Below, one piece after another: positions 55,201-62,570 of a stretch of 64,000 bases of DNA (positions within the stretch are counted from its first letter, which is position 1; each line of letters opens with the position of its first letter). The notes beneath the pieces were generated by a model. That model was not told the origin of the DNA. It saw only the letters and a list, made by a program, of their open reading frames with translations, and did no database searches. Position numbers and translations under genes: made by a program. The stretch comes from Segetibacter sp. 3557_3 (GTDB lineage: Bacteria > Bacteroidota > Bacteroidia > Chitinophagales > Chitinophagaceae): positions 186,001 to 250,000 of the forward strand of contig NZ_SMSK01000001.1 in the NCBI RefSeq assembly GCF_004354985.1. Direction: 5' to 3'.

Positions 55201-55470
55201 AATGCAGAGGGTAACACCTTTAGTACTGACTTCATCAAGTTCAGGGAAGCAAGGATTGACTTTACTGTGAATGCCAATCTTGTAAAAAGGTTGGGCTTGC
55301 AACGTGCTACGATAGGCCTTTATGGACGTGACCTTTTTATCTGGTCTCCATGGCCCGCATTTGACCCCGAGTTTGGTACCCTTAGTGGATCAGACATCGT
55401 GAGAGGTTTTGAAATTGCGCAATTCCCGGCTACCCGCACAATGGGTGTCAACTTAGTTATCGGACTATAA
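52252..55470 (+). CDS. SusC-like TonB-dependent transporter linked to the glp cluster
   Basis: The 1072-residue protein starts 24 bp after glpT. Signal peptide WLSTIMMLFSITIFAQ; regulatory domain (TVTGVVRDSLNVPVGNVSVSI); plug (VVTALGIKREQRALGYSTTT, ALSGKVAGLNLVRSNSGPTG, VLKGPGAAALYGQRGANGAVI); barrel end TMGVNLVIGL. The close join to glpDKFT is unusual and suggests that its cargo yields glycerol-3-phosphate or glycerol, for example a glycerophosphodiester or polyol-phosphate oligomer. The cargo is inferred from context. Confidence 0.93.
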   Translation: MAKPMLFCSPKWKHVWLSTIMMLFSITIFAQQTVTGVVRDSLNVPVGNVSVSIKGKSSGTTTNAQGVFSINAKQGETLVLSFVGYQSQEVIVGRDPVINITLSESSNQLDRVVVTALGIKREQRALGYSTTTVTSEQLTDAMSSNWTDALSGKVAGLNLVRSNSGPTGSNSIILRGENNLTGNNEALIVVDGVVISSSSGGRTANRNESTYGTSGDNMQADYGSSLNDINPEDIETVTVLKGPGAAALYGQRGANGAVIITTKSGSAKRKGFGLTWSSNASIEQMNNARPDLQYEYGHGTGGQNYSSWGTTVDGPSTRSTSSAYGPRFNGQMFFQYNAGLQGQDTVRTPWVPYSGKNGVNGYFETGNTFTNTVSVDGGTDRTTARFSYTNVRNKWITPNTGYNRHTVSLSVNSKVNDKLTLTSKINYTNKFSDNLPGAGYGNQSIMYWYLFWQPSADINWLRNYWIKGQEGQAIAFPFSSFPENPYAIAHEFINQNNRHNAVGNVQATYAFTKELSLMVRASMDFAFEDRAQKRPWDAGPRLTRGSYRTQDIFTQESSTDFLLKYEKKVSNDFDFSLTGGGSRLRNNYRRREIQADGLVYPGLYTLVNAAGNLVTLPYEAHFGINSFYGLASASYKRYLYLDLTARQDWASPLATPNRTENAGFFYPAANLSFILSDYTRLPKAINYAKFRFSASSVGSGGTNPYRTSYNYTPAIAPLGGVFAGSLQNPTLMPNPNLRPLRTVTYEAGVDLRLFKSRLGLDIAVYKGSTRDQHLLRIVDRSSGYNTQLINAGKVNNTGIEVALNGTPVQTKAFKWTSNVVFSYNRNKIVELADSTVVLSVGRTGSSQVLATIGGSMGDLYGRGFVRAPDGQVVYDAQTGVALIGTDVKRLGNTIPKYKIGWTNQFSYKSFRLQFLFDAQAGAVGQSHSFHTQSGQGKLKVTLPGRYNGIIGNGVVMGQDGKYRPNDVIAKDVAAFYTSVFAGDNAEGNTFSTDFIKFREARIDFTVNANLVKRLGLQRATIGLYGRDLFIWSPWPAFDPEFGTLSGSDIVRGFEIAQFPATRTMGVNLVIGL

Positions 55471-55483
55471 AATCATTCAACAA

Positions 55484-57064
55484 ATGAAAAAGATCATCTA
55501 CCGGATCTCAGGGGTTTTCATATTGTTCTCCCTCGTGCTGTCATCCTGCACCAAGGGATTTGAGGACATGAATACCGACCCGAATAATATATCCATCGCA
55601 AAGCCCGGACAGTTGTTAACACCTGCAATTGTAGGAGTATTATCCAACAATCTCACCCGCAATCGCAATTTCAATAACGAATTGATGCAGGTCACCGTTG
55701 ACCCTAGCGATGCTGAAGGAAGGGTTTTCAGGTACGACATCCGGGCAAACGTAGGCGACGGTATGTACAACAGTTGGTACAACGAGTTAACGAACATCAA
55801 AGACATCTATAAATTGTCTTCCGACACAACCTTGCTCACCTATAACCGGTACTATATGGGGGTATCATTAATTCTCCAGGTGTGGGTCCATTCGTTGCTT
55901 ACCGACACGTTTGGGGATGTGCCTTACTTCCAAGCTAATAAAGGGAGGGACTCGCTAATATTTGAACCTGCGTTTGATCCTCAAAAAGCGATCTACCTCG
56001 ATATGTTTGATAAGCTGGAACAAGCCAATACTTTGCTTGCTGCTACTCAAAGGAATGCACTCGAAATTATAGAACCTGCATATGACCCGGTTTATGCTGG
56101 CGACCGGGCGAAATGGCGGAAATTTGGCAATTCGTTGTATTTACGATTGCTGCTCAGGCTTTCCGGAAAAGCGGAGGTATCGGCCCAGGCTATTGCAAAA
56201 ATTAAGGAGATCGTTGAAACAAAGGCGTCGACCTATCCTAAGATCGAACGCAATGATGAAACAGCCAGGGTCAAATGGACAGGTACAATTCTAACCAGCG
56301 AACCTTTAACCTCGCCATTGGGTAGTGTTCGACCCACCGACTTTGACGGACCTGGTCTTGCAAGCTTTTTTATAGATAACCTGGTTGCGTGGAACGATCC
56401 GCGAATTGATATTCCTACTTATGGAACCGGGGGTATTAATCGTTGGGGGATTGCTCCTGCATCCGGTAGGTATTTTGGAATTCCAAGTGGTTACCCCGCT
56501 GGTTCAACCCCTCAAACTGGATCTTACTTCCTTGCCAACGGTTCAGCCCAATCTTTACAAAAAGACAGTGCAACCGGTATTATGATGAATTACGCAGAGG
56601 TGCAGTTTATTCTTGCTGAAGCTGCTGTAAAGGGTTGGATAGGTACAGGTACAGCGGAAACCTACTACGAGAACGGTGCCCTGGCAAGTATAACCTACTG
56701 GATACCCGATTGGTCTTCGAGAATCAATCCTGTGGACTCGTTGCCTAATAACATAAGAAGATTTTTAACTGCCGCTGATATCGAATGGGAAGAGAGCTTA
56801 CCCGTGGAGAGTAAGATGGAGAGAATCCATTTGCAAAAGTATTATGCATTGTTCCTCGTCGACTTCCAGCAGTGGTTCGAGTACCGTCGTACAGGGCACC
56901 CGAATTTGCCAAAAGGAGGAGGCCTGGTAAATGGTGGAGTAATGCCGGCAAGATTAAATTACCCGGTATACATACAATCAACAAATCCTACTAACTACAG
57001 AATCGCGGTAGACCGGCAGGGACCGGACGTAGTTTCTACACCAGTTTGGTGGCAAAAACCATAG
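55484..57064 (+). CDS. SusD/RagB-type nutrient-binding outer-membrane lipoprotein linked to the glp cluster
   Basis: 526 residues, lipobox VLSSC (Cys22), then TKGFEDMNTDPNNISIAKPGQLLTPAIVG, typical of the SusD-like 2 subgroup rather than the classical SusD start. MMNYAEVQFILAEAAVKGWI and VESKMERIHLQKYYALFLVDFQQWFEYRRTGHP are subgroup hallmarks. This subgroup often serves loci for non-polysaccharide nutrients. It lies 13 bp after susC and is followed by a DUF5689-like lipoprotein at 52 bp. Confidence 0.92.
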   Translation: MKKIIYRISGVFILFSLVLSSCTKGFEDMNTDPNNISIAKPGQLLTPAIVGVLSNNLTRNRNFNNELMQVTVDPSDAEGRVFRYDIRANVGDGMYNSWYNELTNIKDIYKLSSDTTLLTYNRYYMGVSLILQVWVHSLLTDTFGDVPYFQANKGRDSLIFEPAFDPQKAIYLDMFDKLEQANTLLAATQRNALEIIEPAYDPVYAGDRAKWRKFGNSLYLRLLLRLSGKAEVSAQAIAKIKEIVETKASTYPKIERNDETARVKWTGTILTSEPLTSPLGSVRPTDFDGPGLASFFIDNLVAWNDPRIDIPTYGTGGINRWGIAPASGRYFGIPSGYPAGSTPQTGSYFLANGSAQSLQKDSATGIMMNYAEVQFILAEAAVKGWIGTGTAETYYENGALASITYWIPDWSSRINPVDSLPNNIRRFLTAADIEWEESLPVESKMERIHLQKYYALFLVDFQQWFEYRRTGHPNLPKGGGLVNGGVMPARLNYPVYIQSTNPTNYRIAVDRQGPDVVSTPVWWQKP

Positions 57065-57116
57065 GGCAACATGTGCTGTTACCAAGTTCATTGCAGTCAC
57101 AATTAAACAATTTAAA

Positions 57117-58637
57117 ATGAAATTTCTTCTAAGATATTCTTCCTTTTTGCTGGTGTTAGCTTTCTTCTGGGGATGCGAAAAGTATAACTATCCGGGGGGT
57201 CGTGTTAGTCCATATATTTCCATATTCGACGTCAAAGAATTGTACAAAGGCGAAGACGTTAGCCTACGTCCGGAAAACATGTACGGTTCAACCCAGATCA
57301 CTGCGATGGTTGTATCAGATCATTCCGGCGGCAATATGCCAGCAGGTTTGCTGATTGTTCAGGAAGCTCGTCGTTTAAATGAATTGCGGGGTATAGCAAT
57401 CGATATTGGTGCAGATGCGGCCAAATATGTACCGGGAGACTCGGTTACCATTACCGTTGCCGGTGGCGTTTTAACCAGGGTTAACGGTATGCAGCAAATC
57501 AAAGGGGTACCTGCAAGTGCTGTTACTAAGGTGGCCTCGGGTGTTGCGATACCTGCAAACAGGGTTCCATCAAACCTCATTCTCGCTAACCCGGAAAAGT
57601 ATGAAAACACCCTGGTGGTAATTGTAAAAGGTGGTTTCAATCCCTTGCCATCACCTACAGATGTATTGTCGGGCGACAAAACCCTCAACGATGGCTTTGG
57701 TAACCTCACCTTGCATACAGAACCAACAGCGTCTTTTGCAAACAGCAAACTATCATTTAATTCCAATTACTACGGCATTGTTTTCAATACTATGATGCCC
57801 GACAAAACACTTAAGCCCGAGTTACGCGTGCGCAACCTTAACGACATTGTCGTGCTGAGTTCAACCGTAGAGGTACAATCCGTGCTCATTACTGGTTTTA
57901 TGCCCGATGTTGAAGGTGGTGATGGCAATTACGAGTATATCCAGCTGATGGCAACAAGGGATATCAATTTTGCAGCGACTCCTTTTGCTGTTGTTGTTAC
58001 CAATAACGCAAATACTGCGACACCAACCGGGGCCCCGGTCAACGGATGGGGAACAGGCGGACAACGCACCTACAAGTTTAACCTTACTTCAGGCACAGCA
58101 GCAAAAGGGTCTTTCTTTTATGTTGGTGGTTCAACCAAACTGATCAATGGCGCAAGTTCCACCAGCATGGCTGCTTCAAACTGGATCAGGTCATTCAATT
58201 ATTCAACAACAGCCGGCGATGATGGTGTGGGCAATGCTACGTCGGGCTTGTTTGCAAACAGTGGTAATGCGTCCGGTATAGCTGTATTCGAAGAAACAGC
58301 GGTTAGTCTTGCAAGTAAGCCAATCGACGTTATGTTTGTTGCCACGGGTGGTAGTCTGTTCCTCGGCGAGCGTGGATACCGGGTTGCAAATAACGACTGG
58401 TACGACGTTAAAAACCCGGTCACCCTCCAGGATCAGCCTTTTTACAGGATGGGTTCAAATACACTTAACCTCAGCTATCCAGCCGGCGACCAGGGCATGT
58501 TTAATAAGCTGGGCGGCGAATATAACCCGGTACTTGGCAGGTGGATGAAGGCAAGAACACAAACCTTTGTTGACCTTAGCAAGTCATCCCCGCTTACAGA
58601 AATTGAAGGTGAAGGAGCAACCAAATTGGTGCAGTAG
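57117..58637 (+). CDS. DUF5689-like secreted lipoprotein
   Basis: 506 residues with a signal peptide ending FFWGC (Cys20, a slightly atypical lipobox). Residues about 30-260 (SPYISIFDVKELYKGEDVSL, ITAMVVSDHSGGNMPAGLLIVQE, GDSVTITVAGGVLTRVNGMQQI) match the DUF5689 domain, an OB-like fold often found after SusD genes. The C-terminal half (VEGGDGNYEYIQLMATRDIN ...) resembles a lamin-tail-like beta domain. It probably binds ligand or helps the SusCD complex at the cell surface. It is likely the fourth gene after glpT in the same transcript. Confidence 0.75.
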   Translation: MKFLLRYSSFLLVLAFFWGCEKYNYPGGRVSPYISIFDVKELYKGEDVSLRPENMYGSTQITAMVVSDHSGGNMPAGLLIVQEARRLNELRGIAIDIGADAAKYVPGDSVTITVAGGVLTRVNGMQQIKGVPASAVTKVASGVAIPANRVPSNLILANPEKYENTLVVIVKGGFNPLPSPTDVLSGDKTLNDGFGNLTLHTEPTASFANSKLSFNSNYYGIVFNTMMPDKTLKPELRVRNLNDIVVLSSTVEVQSVLITGFMPDVEGGDGNYEYIQLMATRDINFAATPFAVVVTNNANTATPTGAPVNGWGTGGQRTYKFNLTSGTAAKGSFFYVGGSTKLINGASSTSMAASNWIRSFNYSTTAGDDGVGNATSGLFANSGNASGIAVFEETAVSLASKPIDVMFVATGGSLFLGERGYRVANNDWYDVKNPVTLQDQPFYRMGSNTLNLSYPAGDQGMFNKLGGEYNPVLGRWMKARTQTFVDLSKSSPLTEIEGEGATKLVQ

Positions 58638-59016
58638 AAGAAAATTTAAAATGCAAAATTAAAAATTCAAAAGGCGGAGCTTTAGCTATCCTTTCACGAA
58701 CATACGCAAGTCCGAGACTGCATCCCTGCAATGAAAAAATGAGTTGCCAGAACACGTTGATTTGGTGACCGGCTTTTTGTAGTCTATTAAACATCGTTGT
58801 GTCACTCACTTGTACAATTGGTTCTTCAAGTCGGCGAAACTGCAGGCACTACAGTAAACGATCATACCTGATGGCTGAATTTAGATTAACAGGTATGAAC
58901 ATGCATAGCAACAAGCAAGGAGTAGCCATGTATTCAATTGTAAGTCGGTTTCATTGTTGCTTCGTGGTCTTCTACACACATCTTGTTATCTTAAGTTGTA
59001 ATAAAGAGTATAGTTA
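58638..59016. other. Intergenic spacer with dispersed repeat (379 bp)
   Basis: Starts with an AT-rich tract (AAAATTTAAAATGCAAAATT, then AAAAATTC) akin to the repeat block at 17028-17217, read in the other direction. Holds the third copy of the 24-bp repeat (58792-58815). A tiny frame at 58928-59017 is listed separately. The gap may break the transcript or hold an internal promoter for the phosphoesterase genes. Confidence 0.5.
58792..58815 (+). repeat. 24-bp dispersed repeat, copy 3
   Basis: Identical to 29050-29073 over all 24 bases; flanking sequence is not shared. Confidence 0.85.
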
Positions 59017-59017
59017 A
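58928..59017 (+). CDS. Possible 29-residue micro-lipoprotein or leader peptide
   Basis: ATG 58928 to TAA 59015-59017 encodes MYSIVSRFHCCFVVFYTH then LVILSCNKEYS: a short hydrophobic segment with a lipobox-like LVILSC followed by a six-residue tail. The TAA overlaps the ATG of the phosphoesterase (TAATG), the coupling arrangement also used by the two alginate lyases. It could be a leader controlling the downstream gene, a relict signal peptide, or chance. No relative recognised. Confidence 0.25.
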   Translation: MYSIVSRFHCCFVVFYTHLVILSCNKEYS

Positions 59018-60420
59018 TGCAAAGAAGAAATTTCATTCAAAACCTCTTGTGGATCACAGGTGGCCTGCTTGCTGGCTGTAGTAAGCGTTTAAGTTCAGCC
59101 ACTCGTGAAGGAGCAGTTATAAAAGGCAAGGTATTATCGGGTGGTAAAGGTGTGGCTGATGTGGTGGTAAGCGACGGCTTTTCCGTTGTTAAAACATCCG
59201 CAAACGGTAGCTACGAATTTCGAAAAGCCCCTCTTGCCGAACACGTATTTGTATCGGTTCCGGCGGGATATGCATTGCCACATGAAAAACATATTGCGCG
59301 CCATTACAAAGACCTGGGAACGACAGACAATTGGAATTTTGAGCTTGAAGCCTTAGGTGTTAACGACGATCAGCACCAGTTTATGATCTGGGCCGACCCG
59401 CAGATTAAAAACGATAACGACGTTCGAAAGCTGATGACCCAGTCTGTTCCTGACGTACAAAACTATATGAAGTCATTGCCTGCAAATGCGCTTATTCATG
59501 GCATATGCGTCGGCGACCTGGTATGGGATAACCTGCCCCTGTTTTCGAACTATAATGCTGCTATCGATCAATGCGGGCTCCCATTTTTCCAGGTAATCGG
59601 CAACCACGATATGGACTACCGGATGGGTGGAGACGAAACTTCGGATAATACCTTTAAAAAAACTTATGGTCCGAGTTATTATTCGTTCAATCGCGGCCAG
59701 GTTCACTACGTGGTTCTTGACGATGTTTGGTACCTCGGCAATGAGCGCGAATACAAGGGGTTCATTACAGATGAGCAACTCGCCTGGCTTGCAAAAGATC
59801 TCTCCTTTGTAGCAAAAGATAAGTTGCTTGTATTATGTGCCCATATACCCGTGCATGCCGTCGAAAACAAACAGGCGCTTTATAATTTGATCACAGAATA
59901 TAAGGTGCACATCATGACCGGGCATACCCATTACAACAACAACATCATAAACGACAACGTGTATGAACACGTGCACGGCACCGTGTGCGGCGCCTGGTGG
60001 ACCGGTCCGATATGCGGGGATGGAACACCGCCGGGTTATGCGGTATACGAAGTAAATGGTACCGAGTTAAAGTGGTTTTATAAATCCGTTGGTCAGCCCA
60101 GGGATCACCAGATCAGGGCGATGATGGAGCGTGGCACCAGCAACGAACAGCAACTCGTAGCCAATGTATGGAACTGGGATCCTACCTGGAAAGTAGAATA
60201 CCAGGTTGATGGGGTAAATAAAGGCGCACTGCCGCGTTTTACCGATTTCGATCCTATGGCTGTTGCACTGTATAAAGGTGACCAGTTGCCCAAGTCGAGG
60301 CCGTTTGTTGAACCAAGGAAAACCGACCACGTATTTAAGGCAACTATTCCCCAGGGAGCGCAGCAGGTTAAGGTACTTGCAACAGACCGCTTCGGAAACA
60401 AATATGAGTTGGTTGCTTAA
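59017..60420 (+). CDS. Calcineurin-like metallophosphoesterase with N-terminal beta-sandwich, Tat/lipoprotein signal
   Basis: 467 residues. The signal has a twin arginine (MQRRNFIQN) and a lipobox (LLAGC, Cys21). Residues 33-85 form a carboxypeptidase-regulatory-like sandwich (GKVLSGGKGVADVVVSDGF). The phosphoesterase metal ligands are visible: D127 (ADPQ), D167 (VGDLVWD), N196-H197-D198 (GNHD), H276 (CAHIPVH) and H303-x-H305 (GHTH). The first motif has Gln for the usual His, as in many members of this subgroup. A C-terminal domain (about 320-467) is typical of the Bacteroidota calcineurin-like group. It probably cleaves phosphodiesters or phosphomonoesters in the periplasm. Confidence 0.87.
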   Translation: MQRRNFIQNLLWITGGLLAGCSKRLSSATREGAVIKGKVLSGGKGVADVVVSDGFSVVKTSANGSYEFRKAPLAEHVFVSVPAGYALPHEKHIARHYKDLGTTDNWNFELEALGVNDDQHQFMIWADPQIKNDNDVRKLMTQSVPDVQNYMKSLPANALIHGICVGDLVWDNLPLFSNYNAAIDQCGLPFFQVIGNHDMDYRMGGDETSDNTFKKTYGPSYYSFNRGQVHYVVLDDVWYLGNEREYKGFITDEQLAWLAKDLSFVAKDKLLVLCAHIPVHAVENKQALYNLITEYKVHIMTGHTHYNNNIINDNVYEHVHGTVCGAWWTGPICGDGTPPGYAVYEVNGTELKWFYKSVGQPRDHQIRAMMERGTSNEQQLVANVWNWDPTWKVEYQVDGVNKGALPRFTDFDPMAVALYKGDQLPKSRPFVEPRKTDHVFKATIPQGAQQVKVLATDRFGNKYELVA

Positions 60421-60527
60421 ACCGATCTGAAAAGCTGCTCAACCGGAGCGTTGCCGGTCCGACTGGCGCAGCCGGGCGGGCAACTATGAAAAATCAGCGA
60501 ACCACCGACCACCCCAAAAATTGATTC

Positions 60528-61217
60528 ATGACTGTTTTCAAAATTGTTTTTACTGTTGTATGCTTTATCGGCATTGCGAGCCTGCCCGCAAGCAGCCAGC
60601 AAGCAGCATGGGATAGCACTTACCGGCCCAACAACTTTTCCCTTAAAGTGGGTTTGTTTAAGTCTTTTCCAAATGCTATATCCGACATTGTTTTTCTTGG
60701 TAACAGTATTACAGCTGGTACCGACTGGAACGAACAGCTGGGTATCCGTAATGCGCGTAATCGCGGCATATCGGGTGATATTACATTTGGTGTTATCGAA
60801 AGATTACAGGAGGTTACCGAAGGTAGGCCCGCAAAGGTCTTTGTGTTGATTGGTATCAACGACATCTCCAGGAACATACCCGACATAGTAATCCTCAACA
60901 ACTATCGAACAATTGTTTCTACGATCAGGCGGCAGTCGCCACAAACAAAGATCTACTTTCATACCCTCATGCCGGTTAATAGTGACTTCACCCAATTCAA
61001 AAATCATTATAACAAAGACCAACATATTCTTTGGGTGAATGAACAACTGAGGTTACTCGGCATAACGGAGAAATTTACGGTTATTGATTTATACCCGAAA
61101 TTTTTAGATGCCGATAAGAAACTCGATAAAAAGTATACCGAAGACGGACTACATCTAAATGCTGCCGGCTATGCCCTCTGGACCAGCATACTTAAGCAAG
61201 GCGGTTATTTAAATTGA
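60528..61217 (+). CDS. Secreted SGNH/GDSL-type hydrolase
   Basis: 229 residues with signal peptide FKIVFTVVCFIGIASLPASSQ. Block residues: S60 (VFLGNSITAGTDW), G83 (RGISGD), N111 (LIGINDIS), and D206-H209 (EDGLHLNAAGY). It is an esterase or acetylesterase with unknown acyl substrate. In this locus it could remove acyl or alanyl esters from a phosphodiester compound before or after GDPD action; that is inference. It lies 5 bp upstream of the third GDPD gene start. Confidence 0.85.
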   Translation: MTVFKIVFTVVCFIGIASLPASSQQAAWDSTYRPNNFSLKVGLFKSFPNAISDIVFLGNSITAGTDWNEQLGIRNARNRGISGDITFGVIERLQEVTEGRPAKVFVLIGINDISRNIPDIVILNNYRTIVSTIRRQSPQTKIYFHTLMPVNSDFTQFKNHYNKDQHILWVNEQLRLLGITEKFTVIDLYPKFLDADKKLDKKYTEDGLHLNAAGYALWTSILKQGGYLN

Positions 61218-61222
61218 AACAT

Positions 61223-62140
61223 ATGAAAAATCTTATTCGCACCCTTCTGATAGCAGCCGTAATAAACACGGGTTGTACTTCGCAAAAACCGGTTGGTTCC
61301 TTAACAACCGGGGGAAAGTTCGACTTTGAAGCGCATCGCGGTGGAAGGGGTTTGATGCCCGAGAATACGATTATCGCAATGAAAAATTCAGTTGACCTGG
61401 ATGTAACGACACTCGAGTTAGACGTTGTGATATCCCGCGACAATAAAGTTGTGGTTTCGCATGATGCCCATTTCAATGATATTATTACCACTACTCCCGA
61501 CGGAAAACACCTTACAAAACAGGAAGCTGAAGAACTACTGTTGTACAGGATGGATTATGATAGCATCAGGAAATACGATGTTGGAATTAAACCTCATCCC
61601 GGTTTTCCGCAACAACAGAAAATTGCTGCTTACAAACCGCTTTTGTCGGAGTTGATTGACTCAGTAGAGGCTTATGCCAAATCCAACGGCAAAAGCATGT
61701 CGTATAATATCGAGATCAAATCACGGGCTGGTTTTGATGGTACAAGACATCCTGCACCGCCGGAGTTTTCGGAACTGCTCATTGCCGTGTTAAACAGTAA
61801 AAAGATCATTGACCGTACCATAGTTCAGTCGTTCGACGTTCGACCACTACAATACATTCACCAGTCACATCCTTCTATAAAACTTTCCTACCTGGTTGAA
61901 AATACAACGGTGCCTTTTTCAGAACAAATGAGTAAGCTTGGTTTTACGCCAACAGCATACAGCCCAAACTACCCAATGTTAACCAAAGAGGTGGTTGACG
62001 AATGCCATCGTAAAAACATGCAGGTAATTCCCTGGACGGTTAACACGGTTAATGAAATGAATAGCCTGGTAGATATGGGAGTTGATGGGATTATTTCAGA
62101 TTATCCCAACCTTTTTAAACAACTGCAGGTAAATAAATAG
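61223..62140 (+). CDS. Lipoprotein glycerophosphodiester phosphodiesterase 3
   Basis: From ATG 61223 the protein has 305 residues; an upstream TTG (61214) would overlap the SGNH stop. Lipobox INTGC (Cys18). Catalytic residues: H38-R39 (EAHRGGRG), E47 (MPENTII), E65 and D67 (TLELDVVI), H80 (VVSHDAHF). It is a close paralogue of GDPD 2 (43282-44211) over the whole length, including LSELIDSVEAYAKS and QVIPWTVNTVNEM. It releases glycerol-3-phosphate for GlpT; the two paralogues flank the glp operon. Confidence 0.92.
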   Translation: MKNLIRTLLIAAVINTGCTSQKPVGSLTTGGKFDFEAHRGGRGLMPENTIIAMKNSVDLDVTTLELDVVISRDNKVVVSHDAHFNDIITTTPDGKHLTKQEAEELLLYRMDYDSIRKYDVGIKPHPGFPQQQKIAAYKPLLSELIDSVEAYAKSNGKSMSYNIEIKSRAGFDGTRHPAPPEFSELLIAVLNSKKIIDRTIVQSFDVRPLQYIHQSHPSIKLSYLVENTTVPFSEQMSKLGFTPTAYSPNYPMLTKEVVDECHRKNMQVIPWTVNTVNEMNSLVDMGVDGIISDYPNLFKQLQVNK

Positions 62141-62570
62141 CTTCAAGGGAGCGTTCCGAACAACCTCACTACGCGCTCATCTAAAGCTGAATAGCCAATA
62201 TGTGGTTGAAGGGTTGCCGCCTGCCGAACAGGGCTTCATTCGGGCGGGCTCCAACTGGCGAAGCTGCAGGGGCAACAATGCACCATCCTGGTGATTCGCT
62301 CATCACCAAAAAAGTTTAGTGCTTGCCGTTTGGATATCAATCGAGAACAGATCAATTAATAGCTTTTGTTGGTAGGGTAGGCGTGGATATTACCAGGACC
62401 GCTAAATAACTGCCGCTCTCGCTGAATATGCCGGTGCATATTTGACTGCCATTGCTTGCAAAAGCATGGAAAACGTTCAAAACAATTATTTAAACGTATG
62501 CAGCGCCAGGTTAGCAAATAGTCAATAATCGGTGATTTTATTCGTTTATATTTATTAACTAAGCCTGCTT
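62141..62570. other. Intergenic spacer (430 bp), no gene
   Basis: No supported gene, RNA or strong hairpin. The right end is AT-rich (TTCGTTTATATTTATTAAC), a plausible promoter for the surface protein. The left half has GC-rich fragments (GGCGGGCTCCAACTGGCGAA) without clear repeats. Confidence 0.4.
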
